Positions 1 through 8,005 of a stretch of 64,000 nucleotides of DNA are shown here, piece by piece. The first letter of the stretch is position 1, and each line of letters opens with the position of its first letter. The DNA comes from DATKMK01 sp035541895. GTDB taxonomy: Bacteria > Desulfobacterota > Binatia > HRBIN30 > JACQVA1. The translations under genes were made by a program, and so were the position numbers. The notes below the pieces were generated by a model. The model was not told where the DNA came from and ran no database searches. It saw nothing but the letters and a program-made list of their open reading frames with translations. Location: NCBI GenBank assembly GCA_035541895.1, contig DATKMK010000122.1, forward strand, positions 115,261 to 179,260. The letters are read 5' to 3'.

Positions 1-1
1 C

Positions 2-1009
2 CTCCAAGCCGCGTACTGCGGAACGGTCTACTCAGGCGTAGCCGCCGGGCACCGAGTGCTGACTGCGCTGGGAGCCACAGGGATTCCGACGATGAACATC
101 GAAGCCGGCTGCGCCAGCGGCGGCGCGGCGTTGCAACTCGGCGTCGAAGCGATTCGATCGGGGCAGTACGATTGCGTGCTCGCCTTCGGCATGGAGAAGA
201 TGCCGCGGGGAATCATCCGCTCGTCGTTCTGGGAGCCGTGGGCGGAACAAATGGGCCTGAGCCCGGCGCCCGCCTACTTCGCCTTGCGTGCCCAGCGGCT
301 GATGCTGGAAAGCGGCGTGACGCGCGAGCAGCTTGCGCAAGTGTCGGTGAAGAACCATCGCAACGGCGTCGACAATCCATACGCGATGTTCCGCAAGCCG
401 TTCACGATCGAGCAGGTACTCAACTCGGCGATGGTCTGCGACCCGCTGACCTTGTACATGCTCTGTTCACCCAACGAGGGCGCGGCCGCGGTCGTGCTCC
501 GGCCGGCGAGCGGCGCGCCGGGAGAAGTCGTTGTGGCCGCTGCCGCGTTACGGTCCCATTTGCCCGGCAACGTGCTCGGCGAGCACACGCCGTTGTGCGG
601 AGTGGTCGATGACGACGTGACCTCGCCGACCGAGTTGGCGGCACGCGCCGCCTACGACGGTTCGGGGATCGGACCGGATGATCTCGACGTCGTCGAGTTG
701 CAAGACACCGAGTCGGGCCGCGAGCTGCAATCGTACGAGGAATTGTTGCTCTGTCCGCCCGGCGATTGCGGCAAGTGGATCGCTGACGGCGTCACCGAAC
801 GCAGCGGGAAGCTGCCGGTGAACGTGAGCGGGGGGCTGCTGTCGAAAGGCGAACCGCTCGGCGCCTCAGCACTAGGGCAGATCGTCGAGTTGACCTGGCA
901 GCTTCGCGGCACCGCAGGCCCACGGCAGGTCGCGCATGCGCGCATCGCGCTAGCGCACACCGTCGGTCGCGGGGCTAACGCGTGTGTGGTTATCCTCAAA
1001 CGCGGGTGA
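2..1009 (+). CDS. Thiolase-fold acyl-CoA acetyltransferase / lipid-transfer protein, 5' end missing
   Basis: The frame is open from base 2, so the N-terminus lies outside the window. The visible 335 residues are a thiolase C-terminal two-thirds. The nucleophile motif EAGCASGGAALQ carries the Cys normally acylated in thiolases. Near the end, VNVSGGLLSKGEPLGASALG corresponds to the usual NxxGGxxxxGHPxGATG active-site loop, but Glu replaces the catalytic His. The last Gly-rich block (VGRGANACVVIL) also departs from the typical one. The family performs thiolysis or Claisen condensation of acyl-CoAs; SCP-x-like and Ltp-type members include steroid side-chain aldolases that lack standard catalytic residues. 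The substitution suggests a non-classical reaction. A DUF35 protein, the usual partner of such thiolases, is present far away at 49.6 kb. The fold assignment is secure; the substrate is unknown. Confidence 0.85.
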   Translation, partial: LQAAYCGTVYSGVAAGHRVLTALGATGIPTMNIEAGCASGGAALQLGVEAIRSGQYDCVLAFGMEKMPRGIIRSSFWEPWAEQMGLSPAPAYFALRAQRLMLESGVTREQLAQVSVKNHRNGVDNPYAMFRKPFTIEQVLNSAMVCDPLTLYMLCSPNEGAAAVVLRPASGAPGEVVVAAAALRSHLPGNVLGEHTPLCGVVDDDVTSPTELAARAAYDGSGIGPDDLDVVELQDTESGRELQSYEELLLCPPGDCGKWIADGVTERSGKLPVNVSGGLLSKGEPLGASALGQIVELTWQLRGTAGPRQVAHARIALAHTVGRGANACVVILKRG

Positions 1010-1030
1010 CGCGGCTAGCTCGGGCGAGGA

Positions 1031-1189
1031 CGCCTCTTTCCTGACCCTCCCCCGTGGCTGGAGGTGGTCACAGCAGCGGGGACCGTCTTGCGAGACAAAC
1101 TGCGCTCACCCCAAGCGGTTCGGTATACGACGCGCAGCGACCTGCAGGTTCCCTCCTCTGCGAAGCGGAGGAGGGTCAGGATGGAGGCG
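1031..1189. repeat. MITE-like element with 20-bp terminal inverted repeats
   Basis: Bases 1031-1050 and 1170-1189 form imperfect terminal inverted repeats (18 of 20 positions pair). The core CCTGACCCTCC / GGAGGGTCAGG is exact. A second, internal hairpin uses CCCTCCTCTGC at 1151-1161 and GCGGAGGAGGG at 1165-1175, with a GAA loop and one T-G pair. There is no convincing ORF inside. It fills most of the gap between the thiolase gene and sucD. It could be a non-autonomous transposon remnant or simply a transcription-ending structure; no T-run follows the hairpin. No clear target duplication was seen. Confidence 0.6.
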
Positions 1190-1257
1190 CGATGGCTCAA
1201 ATTGACTTTGCGTGCGCGAGTCGATAGACGACCTCACCTCGCACACCGGAGTCACTC

Positions 1258-2127
1258 GTGAGCATTCTCGTCGATCGAAACACTCGCGTCCTCACGCAAG
1301 GCATCACCGGCTCGACCGGCCAATTCCACACCCGCGCCTGCAAGGAATACGGCACCCAAATGGTCGCCGGCGTGACGCCTGGCAAAGGCGGCACCGATTT
1401 CGAGGGCATTCCGATCTTCAATACGGTGGCCGATGCCGTCAAAGAGACCGGCGCCAACGCTTCGGTGATCTACGTGCCGCCGCCGTTTGCCGCCGATGCG
1501 ATCATGGAGGCCGCCGACGCCGGTGTGTCGCTGATCGTGTGTATCACCGAAGGCATTCCGGTGCTCGACATGGTGAAGGTGAAGCGCTTCCTCGAAGGGC
1601 GCTCGAGCCGACTCATCGGACCCAATTGCCCCGGCATCATCACCCCGGGGCAGTGCAAGATCGGCATCATGCCGGGATACATCCACAAGCCCGGTCACAT
1701 CGGCGTGGTGTCGCGCAGCGGCACGCTGACGTACGAGGCCGTGCATCAACTCACGCAACTCGGGCTGGGACAATCGACCTGCATCGGCATCGGCGGCGAT
1801 CCGATCGTCGGGACCTCGCACATCGATGCGTTGGCGCTGTTCGAGGCCGACCCGGAGACACAGGGCGTCGTGCTGATCGGCGAGATCGGCGGGACCGCCG
1901 AAGAAGCCGCGGCCGAGTTCGTGCGTGCAAAGATGACCAAACCCGTTGTCGGCTTCATCGCCGGACAGACCGCGCCCAAGGGCAAGCGTATGGGACACGC
2001 CGGCGCCATCATCGCCGGCGGCAGCGGATCAGCGGTCGACAAGCTGCGGGCATTTGAGGCGGCCGGTATCGCTATCGTGAAGAGCCCCGCGGAACTGGGC
2101 TCGACGATGAAGGCGGCGCTCGGCTAA
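1258..2127 (+). CDS. sucD: Succinyl-CoA ligase (ADP/GDP-forming), alpha subunit
   Basis: The 289-residue length is normal for SucD. The N-terminal CoA-binding Rossmann domain starts SILVDRNTRVLTQGITGSTG. The active-site His lies in GKRMGHAGAIIAGGSGSA (about residue 245) and is phosphorylated during catalysis. The conserved GPNCPGIITP segment follows the CoA domain. The product pairs with SucC to interconvert succinyl-CoA and succinate with substrate-level phosphorylation in the citric acid cycle. GTG is used as start; no in-frame ATG fits better. The usual partner sucC is not adjacent: upstream are an inverted-repeat element and a thiolase gene, downstream is ndk, which can recharge the nucleotide pool this enzyme uses. 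Confidence 0.95.
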   Translation: MSILVDRNTRVLTQGITGSTGQFHTRACKEYGTQMVAGVTPGKGGTDFEGIPIFNTVADAVKETGANASVIYVPPPFAADAIMEAADAGVSLIVCITEGIPVLDMVKVKRFLEGRSSRLIGPNCPGIITPGQCKIGIMPGYIHKPGHIGVVSRSGTLTYEAVHQLTQLGLGQSTCIGIGGDPIVGTSHIDALALFEADPETQGVVLIGEIGGTAEEAAAEFVRAKMTKPVVGFIAGQTAPKGKRMGHAGAIIAGGSGSAVDKLRAFEAAGIAIVKSPAELGSTMKAALG

Positions 2128-2141
2128 GAAGAAGTCCACGA

Positions 2142-2194
2142 CGGATTGAACGGATTGTGGAAGGAAGATCTGTCGATCAAATCCGTTCAATCCG
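2142..2194. repeat. Perfect 15-bp inverted repeat (hairpin) between sucD and ndk
   Basis: CGGATTGAACGGATT at 2142-2156 is the exact reverse complement of AATCCGTTCAATCCG at 2180-2194, with a 23-nt loop. Each arm itself contains the tandem unit CGGATT. No T-run follows, so it is not a typical intrinsic terminator. It looks like a copy of a dispersed intergenic palindrome, which may also stabilise or end the sucD transcript. Confidence 0.7.
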
Positions 2195-2568
2195 CTTGTA
2201 AGGAATCTGAGGAATCAAAGCTATGGTTGAACGGACGCTTTCCATCATCAAGCCCGATGCGGTGCGCAAGCACGGGATCGGGCAAATCCTGGCGCGCCTG
2301 GAGAAAGGCGGATTGCGCGTCGTGGCGAGCCGATTCATGCGCTTGAGCCAAGCCGACGCGGCGCGCTTTTACGCGGTCCACAAAGAGCGGCCATTTTACA
2401 CCAGCCTGACGCAGTTCATGTCGTCCGGCCCGATCTTGGTGTCGGTGCTCGAAGGCGAGAACGCGATTGCACGCAACCGCGAAATCATGGGCGCGACCGA
2501 TCCGGCGAAAGCGGCGGCCGGCACCATCCGGCGTGACTTCGGCACGGATGTCGAGCAGAATGCCGTCC

Positions 2569-3678
<1,110 letters not shown>

Positions 3679-3691
3679 AGCGCATGGCGAC

Positions 3692-3740
3692 GACTCACGG
3701 CTCAGCATTTTTCACTCACGACTCCCGACTCACCACTCAC
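3692..3740. repeat. Short ACTCACGACTC-type direct repeats
   Basis: The 49-nt stretch is made of degenerate GACTCA/ACTCAC units: GACTCACGGCTCAG at 3692-3705, then CACTCACGACTCCCGACTCACCACTCAC at 3713-3740. It is skewed in composition compared with its neighbours and fills the gap between rlmN and the following kinase gene. Its function is unknown; it resembles dispersed intergenic simple repeats. Confidence 0.5.
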
Positions 3741-3745
3741 CGTCC

Positions 3746-4681
3746 ATGCCCGGCATCGCCGTCGTGGTGAATCCCTTCGCGAAGGGCAATCGCGCGAAGG
3801 GAGAACGCATTGAACGTCTGCGCAAAATTCTCGGTGCCGACGGCGAGGTGATCGAGACCGCGAGTCTCGATAGCTTGCCCGAGGTGATGCGCGCGATTCG
3901 ATCGGACGCACGCGAGATCGTCGCGGTGTGCGGCGGCGACGGCAGCTATTTTCACGCGCTCTCGGCCTTGGTGCACGAGTACGGCTCGTCACCGCTCCCG
4001 GCGTTCTTGCCGCTGCGCGCGGGAACGATGAACACGATGATCCGCTCGATCGGCGGCCGCTGGCGCCGACCCGAGCGCATGCTGGCACACGTGATGACCG
4101 ACTATCGACACGGCCGCACCCACGAAGTGGTCCAGCGCGACCTGCTGAGAGTCGACGGACAGTACTACGGCTTCATGTTCGGCGCCGGTCCAATCGTGAA
4201 CTTCCTTCGCGTGTACTACACCCAAACGGGCAAGGGCCCGGCCACCGCGGCGCGGCTGATCGTCCTGCTGACCGCGTCCGTGCTGTTGCGGACATCGTTC
4301 GCCCGCGGTGTCTTCCAGGCGCTCGAAGCCGACGTCGACTGCGACGGCGAGCGCGTCCCGTTTCGCCGTTTCAACATCATGTATGCGAGCACGTTGGTCG
4401 ACATCGGTCTCGGGTTCCGTCCCACCTACTTGGCGACCCGCAAAGCCGGCTACTTCCATCTGTTGGCGGGGCCGATCTCGCCGACCGAGCTGGTGCGCAA
4501 ACTGTGGCGTATGCGGCGCGGATTCCCTACCGAATCGGCGCAGCTCTACGACAATCTGGCGCGCCGGGTGATGGTTGAGTTTCCGCAGCCAACTCAGTAC
4601 ATGGTCGACGGTGAAATTCTGGGTCCGACCCGTACGCTGACGGTGGAAGCGGGCCCGCGGCTGCGTTTGATTCGAGGATAA
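3746..4681 (+). CDS. Diacylglycerol/lipid kinase family protein
   Basis: The 311-residue protein has a DAGK catalytic domain. It begins GIAVVVNPFAKGNR, has the nucleotide-binding glycine motif VCGGDGSYFHAL (about residues 70-82), and a second motif PLRAGTMNTMIRSIG, equivalent to the usual GTxND loop. The C-terminal beta-sandwich half is compatible with YegS/DgkB-like kinases (AQYMVDGEILGPTRTLTV). Members phosphorylate diacylglycerol, sphingoid bases or other lipids at the membrane. The usual Asn-Asp of the second motif is Met-Asn-Thr here, so the exact substrate cannot be inferred. Only 3 bases separate its stop from the mtnP start, indicating a shared transcript. Confidence 0.8.
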   Translation: MPGIAVVVNPFAKGNRAKGERIERLRKILGADGEVIETASLDSLPEVMRAIRSDAREIVAVCGGDGSYFHALSALVHEYGSSPLPAFLPLRAGTMNTMIRSIGGRWRRPERMLAHVMTDYRHGRTHEVVQRDLLRVDGQYYGFMFGAGPIVNFLRVYYTQTGKGPATAARLIVLLTASVLLRTSFARGVFQALEADVDCDGERVPFRRFNIMYASTLVDIGLGFRPTYLATRKAGYFHLLAGPISPTELVRKLWRMRRGFPTESAQLYDNLARRVMVEFPQPTQYMVDGEILGPTRTLTVEAGPRLRLIRG

Positions 4682-4684
4682 CGA

Positions 4685-5539
4685 GTGCGCACGGTTGGCG
4701 TGATCGGGGGAAGCGGGCTGTACGAGCTGCCCGGCCTCACCGATGTCGAGTCGCTGCGGTTGAGCACGCCGTTCGGCGCGCCGTCCGACGAATTCGTGCG
4801 CGGCACGCTCAACGGCGTGCGCATGGTGTTCCTGCCGCGCCACGGCCGCGGGCACCGGATCTTGCCCACCGACTTGAACTTTCGCGCCAACATCTACGGG
4901 ATGAAGCAGCTCGGCGTCGAATGGCTGATCTCGGTCGGCGCCGTCGGCAGCTTGCGCGGCGAAGTGGCGCCTGGACACGTGGTGGTGCCGGACCAGTTCA
5001 TCGATCGCACCAGCAAGCGGCCGAGCACGTTCTTCGGTAACGGCATCGTCGCCCACGTCATGTTCGCCGATCCGTGTTGCGCGGTGTTGACGCGAAGAGT
5101 TGCCGACGCTGCACGCAACGCCGGCGCCGGCGTGCACGAGGGGGGCACCTATTTGTGCATGGAAGGGCCGCAGTTCTCGACGCGCGCGGAGTCGGAGATG
5201 TATCGCAGTTGGGGTGCAACGGTCATTGGGATGACCAACCTGCAAGAAGCCAAGCTCGCGCGCGAGGCCGAGATGTGCTTTGCGACGCTGGCGTTGGTCA
5301 CCGACTACGACTGTTGGAATCCGCACGCCGCCGACGTCGCGATCGAGGACATCCTGCATGTGCTCAACGCCAATGTCGCGCTGGCGCGCACCGTCGTCGC
5401 CGATGCCGTGGTGGGGTTGCCGACTACGCGCACCTGTGCCTGCGCGACGGCGTTGGCCAACGCGATCATCACCGACCGCAGCCAGATTCCGCCGCGCGTG
5501 ATCGAAGATCTCCGAATCATCATCGGCAAGTACATTTGA
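4685..5539 (+). CDS. mtnP: S-methyl-5'-thioadenosine phosphorylase (MTA/purine phosphorylase)
   Basis: The 284-residue protein has the family start VGVIGGSGLYELPGL and the phosphate site FLPRHGRGHRILPTDLNFRA. The substrate-binding block TYLCMEGPQFSTRAESEMYR and GATVIGMTNLQEAKLARE match MTAP. TDYDCW near the C-terminus supplies the conserved Asp of the purine site. It cleaves methylthioadenosine from polyamine or quorum-signal synthesis to adenine and methylthioribose-1-phosphate. GTG start, 3 bases after the lipid kinase. The stop codon lies inside TTTGAGA, a heptamer repeated at the far side of the following inserted element. The next genuine operon gene is a PfkB kinase. Confidence 0.93.
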   Translation: MRTVGVIGGSGLYELPGLTDVESLRLSTPFGAPSDEFVRGTLNGVRMVFLPRHGRGHRILPTDLNFRANIYGMKQLGVEWLISVGAVGSLRGEVAPGHVVVPDQFIDRTSKRPSTFFGNGIVAHVMFADPCCAVLTRRVADAARNAGAGVHEGGTYLCMEGPQFSTRAESEMYRSWGATVIGMTNLQEAKLAREAEMCFATLALVTDYDCWNPHAADVAIEDILHVLNANVALARTVVADAVVGLPTTRTCACATALANAIITDRSQIPPRVIEDLRIIIGKYI

Positions 5540-5541
5540 GA

Positions 5542-5993
5542 GGCCTTCACCACAGAGGCACTGAGACACAGAGCGGGCATGGACTACGATGGGCTGAGCG
5601 AGCAAATCGTCGGGGCGGCAATCGAGGTGCATCGGACGCTGGGCCCGGGATTGCTCGAGCACGTTTACGAAGAGTGCATGGCGGTGGAGCTGGAATTGCG
5701 GAAGCTGCACTTTGAACGTCAGCGACTCATCCCAATCGAGTACGAGGGGTGTCGAATCGGAGCGGACCTGAAGATCGATTTGTATGTCGAGAATCAAGCG
5801 GTGGTGGAGCTGAAGTCGGTTGAGAAGTTGCTGCCGGTCCACGAGGCACAGCTTCTCACCTATCTTCGACTGGTGAACACGCGAGTCGGTCTCCTGATCA
5901 ACTTCAACGTTCCCCTCTCACGAGACGGTGTGAAGCGACTGGTGAACGGATTTGAAACCTCCGTGCCTCCGCGTCTCTGTGGTGAAGATCGGT
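5542..5993 (+). mobile_element. Small GxxExxY element with inverted repeats and 7-bp flanking duplication
   Basis: The left repeat at 5545-5573 (CTTCACCACAGAGGCACTGA...) and the right repeat at 5958-5987, read on the other strand, pair at 24 of 29 positions; the first 13 bases (CTTCACCACAGAG) are identical. Direct copies of TTTGAGA lie at 5535-5541 and 5994-6000, consistent with a target-site duplication. Removing 5542-5993 plus one heptamer restores mtnP ending ATT-TGA, followed after 15 bases (GAAGCGAGGGCACAG) by the ATG of the PfkB kinase with a plausible ribosome site. The cargo is one gene, 5579-5998. The element encodes no recognisable transposase. A related repeat pair without a gene lies at 57817-57970. 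Confidence 0.6.
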
Positions 5994-5998
5994 TTTGA
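5579..5998 (+). CDS. GxxExxY family protein
   Basis: The 139-residue protein carries the family-naming motif in GPGLLEHVYEECM (G-x2-E-x2-Y). A second conserved block, IDLYVENQAVVELKSVEKL, has a D...E-x-K pattern like PD-(D/E)xK nuclease folds. HEAQLLTYLRLVNTRVGLLI matches the C-terminal core. The biochemical role of the family is not established. The last roughly 15 residues (ETSVPPRLCGEDRF) are translated from the element's right inverted repeat, so they are probably not a conserved domain. The stop codon is supplied by the right copy of the flanking TTTGAGA. The gene appears to be cargo of a small mobile element inserted between mtnP and the sugar kinase. Confidence 0.85.
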   Translation: MDYDGLSEQIVGAAIEVHRTLGPGLLEHVYEECMAVELELRKLHFERQRLIPIEYEGCRIGADLKIDLYVENQAVVELKSVEKLLPVHEAQLLTYLRLVNTRVGLLINFNVPLSRDGVKRLVNGFETSVPPRLCGEDRF

Positions 5999-6013
5999 GA
6001 AGCGAGGGCACAG

Positions 6014-6922
6014 ATGAGCATCGTGGTCGTCGGGTCGGTGTTTTTCGATACGGTGGAAACGCCGCACGGCAAGGTCGAAGATGTGATGGGCGGTGCGGCG
6101 ACGTATTTTGCGGTCGCCGCGAGTTTCTTCACCCCGGTCAAGATGGTGGCGACCGCGGGCGAGGATTTTCCCGCGAGCGAAATCGATTTCCTCACCGCGC
6201 GCAACATCGACTTGAACGGGCTGCAACTTCGGCCGGGCAAGACCGGACGCTGGGCGGGTCGCTATCACGAAGACATGAACGTGCGCGATACGCTCGACTT
6301 GCAGCTCAACGTGTTCGCCGATTTCAAACCGGCGTTGCCGGCGAGCTATCGCGACGCGCAGTATGTGTTTCTCGCCAATATCGATCCGGCGCTGCAGAGC
6401 ACGGTGCTCGACCAGTTGGCGGCGCCGGGGTTGATCGGCTGCGATACGATGAATCATTGGATCGTCGAATCGCGTCCTGACGTTGAACGCTTGCTCGGAC
6501 GGGTCGACATCCTTACGATCAACGACGAGGAAGCTCGGCTCCTCAGTGGCGAGCGCAATCTCGTCAAGGCGGCGCGTCGCATTCTCGCGATGGGACCCAA
6601 GAGCGTGTTGATCAAGCGCGGCGAATACGGCGTCATTCGTTTTGCTCCCGACTCGGTGTTCGCGATTCCGGCATTTCCGCTGGAGGAGGTATTCGACCCG
6701 ACCGGCGCCGGCGATACCTTCGCGGGCGGTTTCATGGGTGAGATCGCGCGCTCCGGCGACACCTCGGAGGCCTCCCTGCGCCGCGCGATCGTCTACGGCA
6801 GCGTCATGGCCTCGTTTTGCGTCGAAGACTTCAGTCTCAACCGCCTGCGTTCGCTGACGCACGACGACATCGAACACCGCTACCGCCAGTTCGTCAGCCT
6901 CACCGACATCGCCGGCGTGTGA
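6014..6922 (+). CDS. PfkB-family sugar/nucleoside kinase
   Basis: The 302-residue ribokinase-fold protein begins SIVVVGSVFFDTVETPHG and has the glycine motif GGAATYFAVAA. Near the C-terminus FDPTGAGDTFAGGFMGEIA is PfkB signature 2, holding the catalytic Asp and the anion hole. Members phosphorylate sugars or nucleosides with ATP. Co-location with mtnP, now separated only by an inserted element, suggests a substrate in the methylthioadenosine or adenosine salvage path; this is inference. ATG start preceded by AGCGAGGG. The GT2 gene starts 4 bases after its stop. Confidence 0.88.
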   Translation: MSIVVVGSVFFDTVETPHGKVEDVMGGAATYFAVAASFFTPVKMVATAGEDFPASEIDFLTARNIDLNGLQLRPGKTGRWAGRYHEDMNVRDTLDLQLNVFADFKPALPASYRDAQYVFLANIDPALQSTVLDQLAAPGLIGCDTMNHWIVESRPDVERLLGRVDILTINDEEARLLSGERNLVKAARRILAMGPKSVLIKRGEYGVIRFAPDSVFAIPAFPLEEVFDPTGAGDTFAGGFMGEIARSGDTSEASLRRAIVYGSVMASFCVEDFSLNRLRSLTHDDIEHRYRQFVSLTDIAGV

Positions 6923-6926
6923 CGCG

Positions 6927-7865
6927 ATGGACCTCTCGGTTGTGGTCCCGATCCACAACGAGGTCGATAACCTCGAGCCGGTGCAGACCGAGCTCGGCGC
7001 GGTGCTCGATCGGTGGGGACGAAGTGCCGAGGTCATCTACGTCGACGACGGCAGCAGCGATGGCAGCTTCGAGGTGTTGCGCCGGCTGCAGTCGAGCGAC
7101 CCGCGCATGCGCGTCGTTCAACTAAGCCGGAACTTCGGTCAGACCGCGGCACTGGCAGCCGGTATTGCGCATGCCGGTGGCGACATCATCGTCTTGATGG
7201 ACGGTGACGGCCAAAATGATCCCGCCGAGATTCCGCGGCTGCTCGAAGAGATTGCCCAGGGCAACGATCTGGTTGCGGGCTGGCGGTTGCACCGCCGGGA
7301 TGCCTTGTGGAGCCGGCGCATCCCGTCGATGGCCGCGAACTGGCTGATCGGCGTGATCACCGGAGTTTCGCTGCACGACTACGGGTGTACGCTCAAGGCG
7401 ATCCGCGGCGATCTGGCGCGCGGCCTGCGACTCTACGGGGAGATGCATCGATTCATTCCGGCGCTGGCTGCCGACTTGGGTGCACGCATCGTCGAGATCC
7501 CGGTCAACCACCGCCCACGGCTGCGCGGGCAGTCGAAGTACGGGTTGTCGCGGACGGTCCGTGTCATCCTCGATCTGGTGACGGTCAAGTTTCTTTCGAG
7601 TTACTCGACTCGCCCGATTCACATCTTCGGTCTCGTGGGCCTGATCGCGACCAGCGTCGGCCTATTCATCGTTGGGTGGTTGGGCATGGAGAAGCTGCTG
7701 CTGGGCGTGCAACTCGCGACGCGGCCGCTGCTGTGGCTGGGAATCCTCCTGAGCATCATGGGGATGCAATTCGTCACGATGGGATTGCTGGGTGAGCTGT
7801 TGGTCCGCACCTATCATGAATCCCAGGGCAAGCCGGTGTATCGAATCAGTCGGACCATCCCGTAG
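6927..7865 (+). CDS. Family 2 glycosyltransferase, polyprenyl-phosphate type with C-terminal membrane segments
   Basis: The 312-residue protein has a GT-A domain: SVVVPIHNEVDNLEPV at the start, VIYVDDGSSDGSFEVL for nucleotide binding, and LMDGDGQNDPAEIP as the DxD region. HRPRLRGQSKYGL is typical of dolichyl- or undecaprenyl-phosphate mannosyl/glucosyl transferases (ArnC, GtrB, DPM1-like). Two hydrophobic segments follow at about residues 232-256 and 272-295. It probably loads a sugar from a nucleotide donor onto a polyprenyl phosphate at the inner membrane. It sits next to the nucleotide-sugar operon that starts at 8006, but promoter-like and terminator elements lie between them. Confidence 0.87.
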   Translation: MDLSVVVPIHNEVDNLEPVQTELGAVLDRWGRSAEVIYVDDGSSDGSFEVLRRLQSSDPRMRVVQLSRNFGQTAALAAGIAHAGGDIIVLMDGDGQNDPAEIPRLLEEIAQGNDLVAGWRLHRRDALWSRRIPSMAANWLIGVITGVSLHDYGCTLKAIRGDLARGLRLYGEMHRFIPALAADLGARIVEIPVNHRPRLRGQSKYGLSRTVRVILDLVTVKFLSSYSTRPIHIFGLVGLIATSVGLFIVGWLGMEKLLLGVQLATRPLLWLGILLSIMGMQFVTMGLLGELLVRTYHESQGKPVYRISRTIP

Positions 7866-7878
7866 CCCGCGGTTCGCG

Positions 7879-7907
7879 TTGACATCGCCCGAACCCGTCG
7901 CTATAGC
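7879..7907 (+). promoter_or_regulatory. Canonical sigma-70 promoter upstream of the UDP-sugar operon
   Basis: TTGACA at 7879-7884 and TATAGC at 7902-7907 are separated by exactly 17 bp. The predicted start is near 7913-7915. The first downstream structure is the intrinsic-terminator hairpin at 7939-7979, before ugd begins at 8006. Transcription from here would therefore give either a tiny RNA or, on readthrough, the operon message. Confidence 0.65.
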
Positions 7908-7938
7908 TCCACGAGCTTTTGATGATCCCTGCGGGTTG

Positions 7939-7979
7939 AAAAGGGTCTGGCTCGGCGTGCCGCCGTCAGGCCCTTTTTT
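7939..7979 (+). terminator. Intrinsic terminator / possible attenuator
   Basis: AAAAGGGTCTG at 7939-7949 pairs with CAGGCCCTTTT at 7967-7977 (11 bp, one G-U pair), and the T-run continues to 7979. It may end the upstream GT2 transcript. It may also regulate ugd by attenuation, because the strong promoter at 7879-7907 lies upstream of the hairpin, not downstream of it. Confidence 0.75.
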
Positions 7980-8005
7980 GCACCGGGAGAAGTGAGGAAC
8001 ACAGC

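Noticed and set aside
1010..1257. Possible tRNA in the gap before sucD
   Set aside because: The stems belong to the inverted-repeat element; no T-loop (GGTTCRA) with matching acceptor stem is present. No tRNA was found in the other gaps either.
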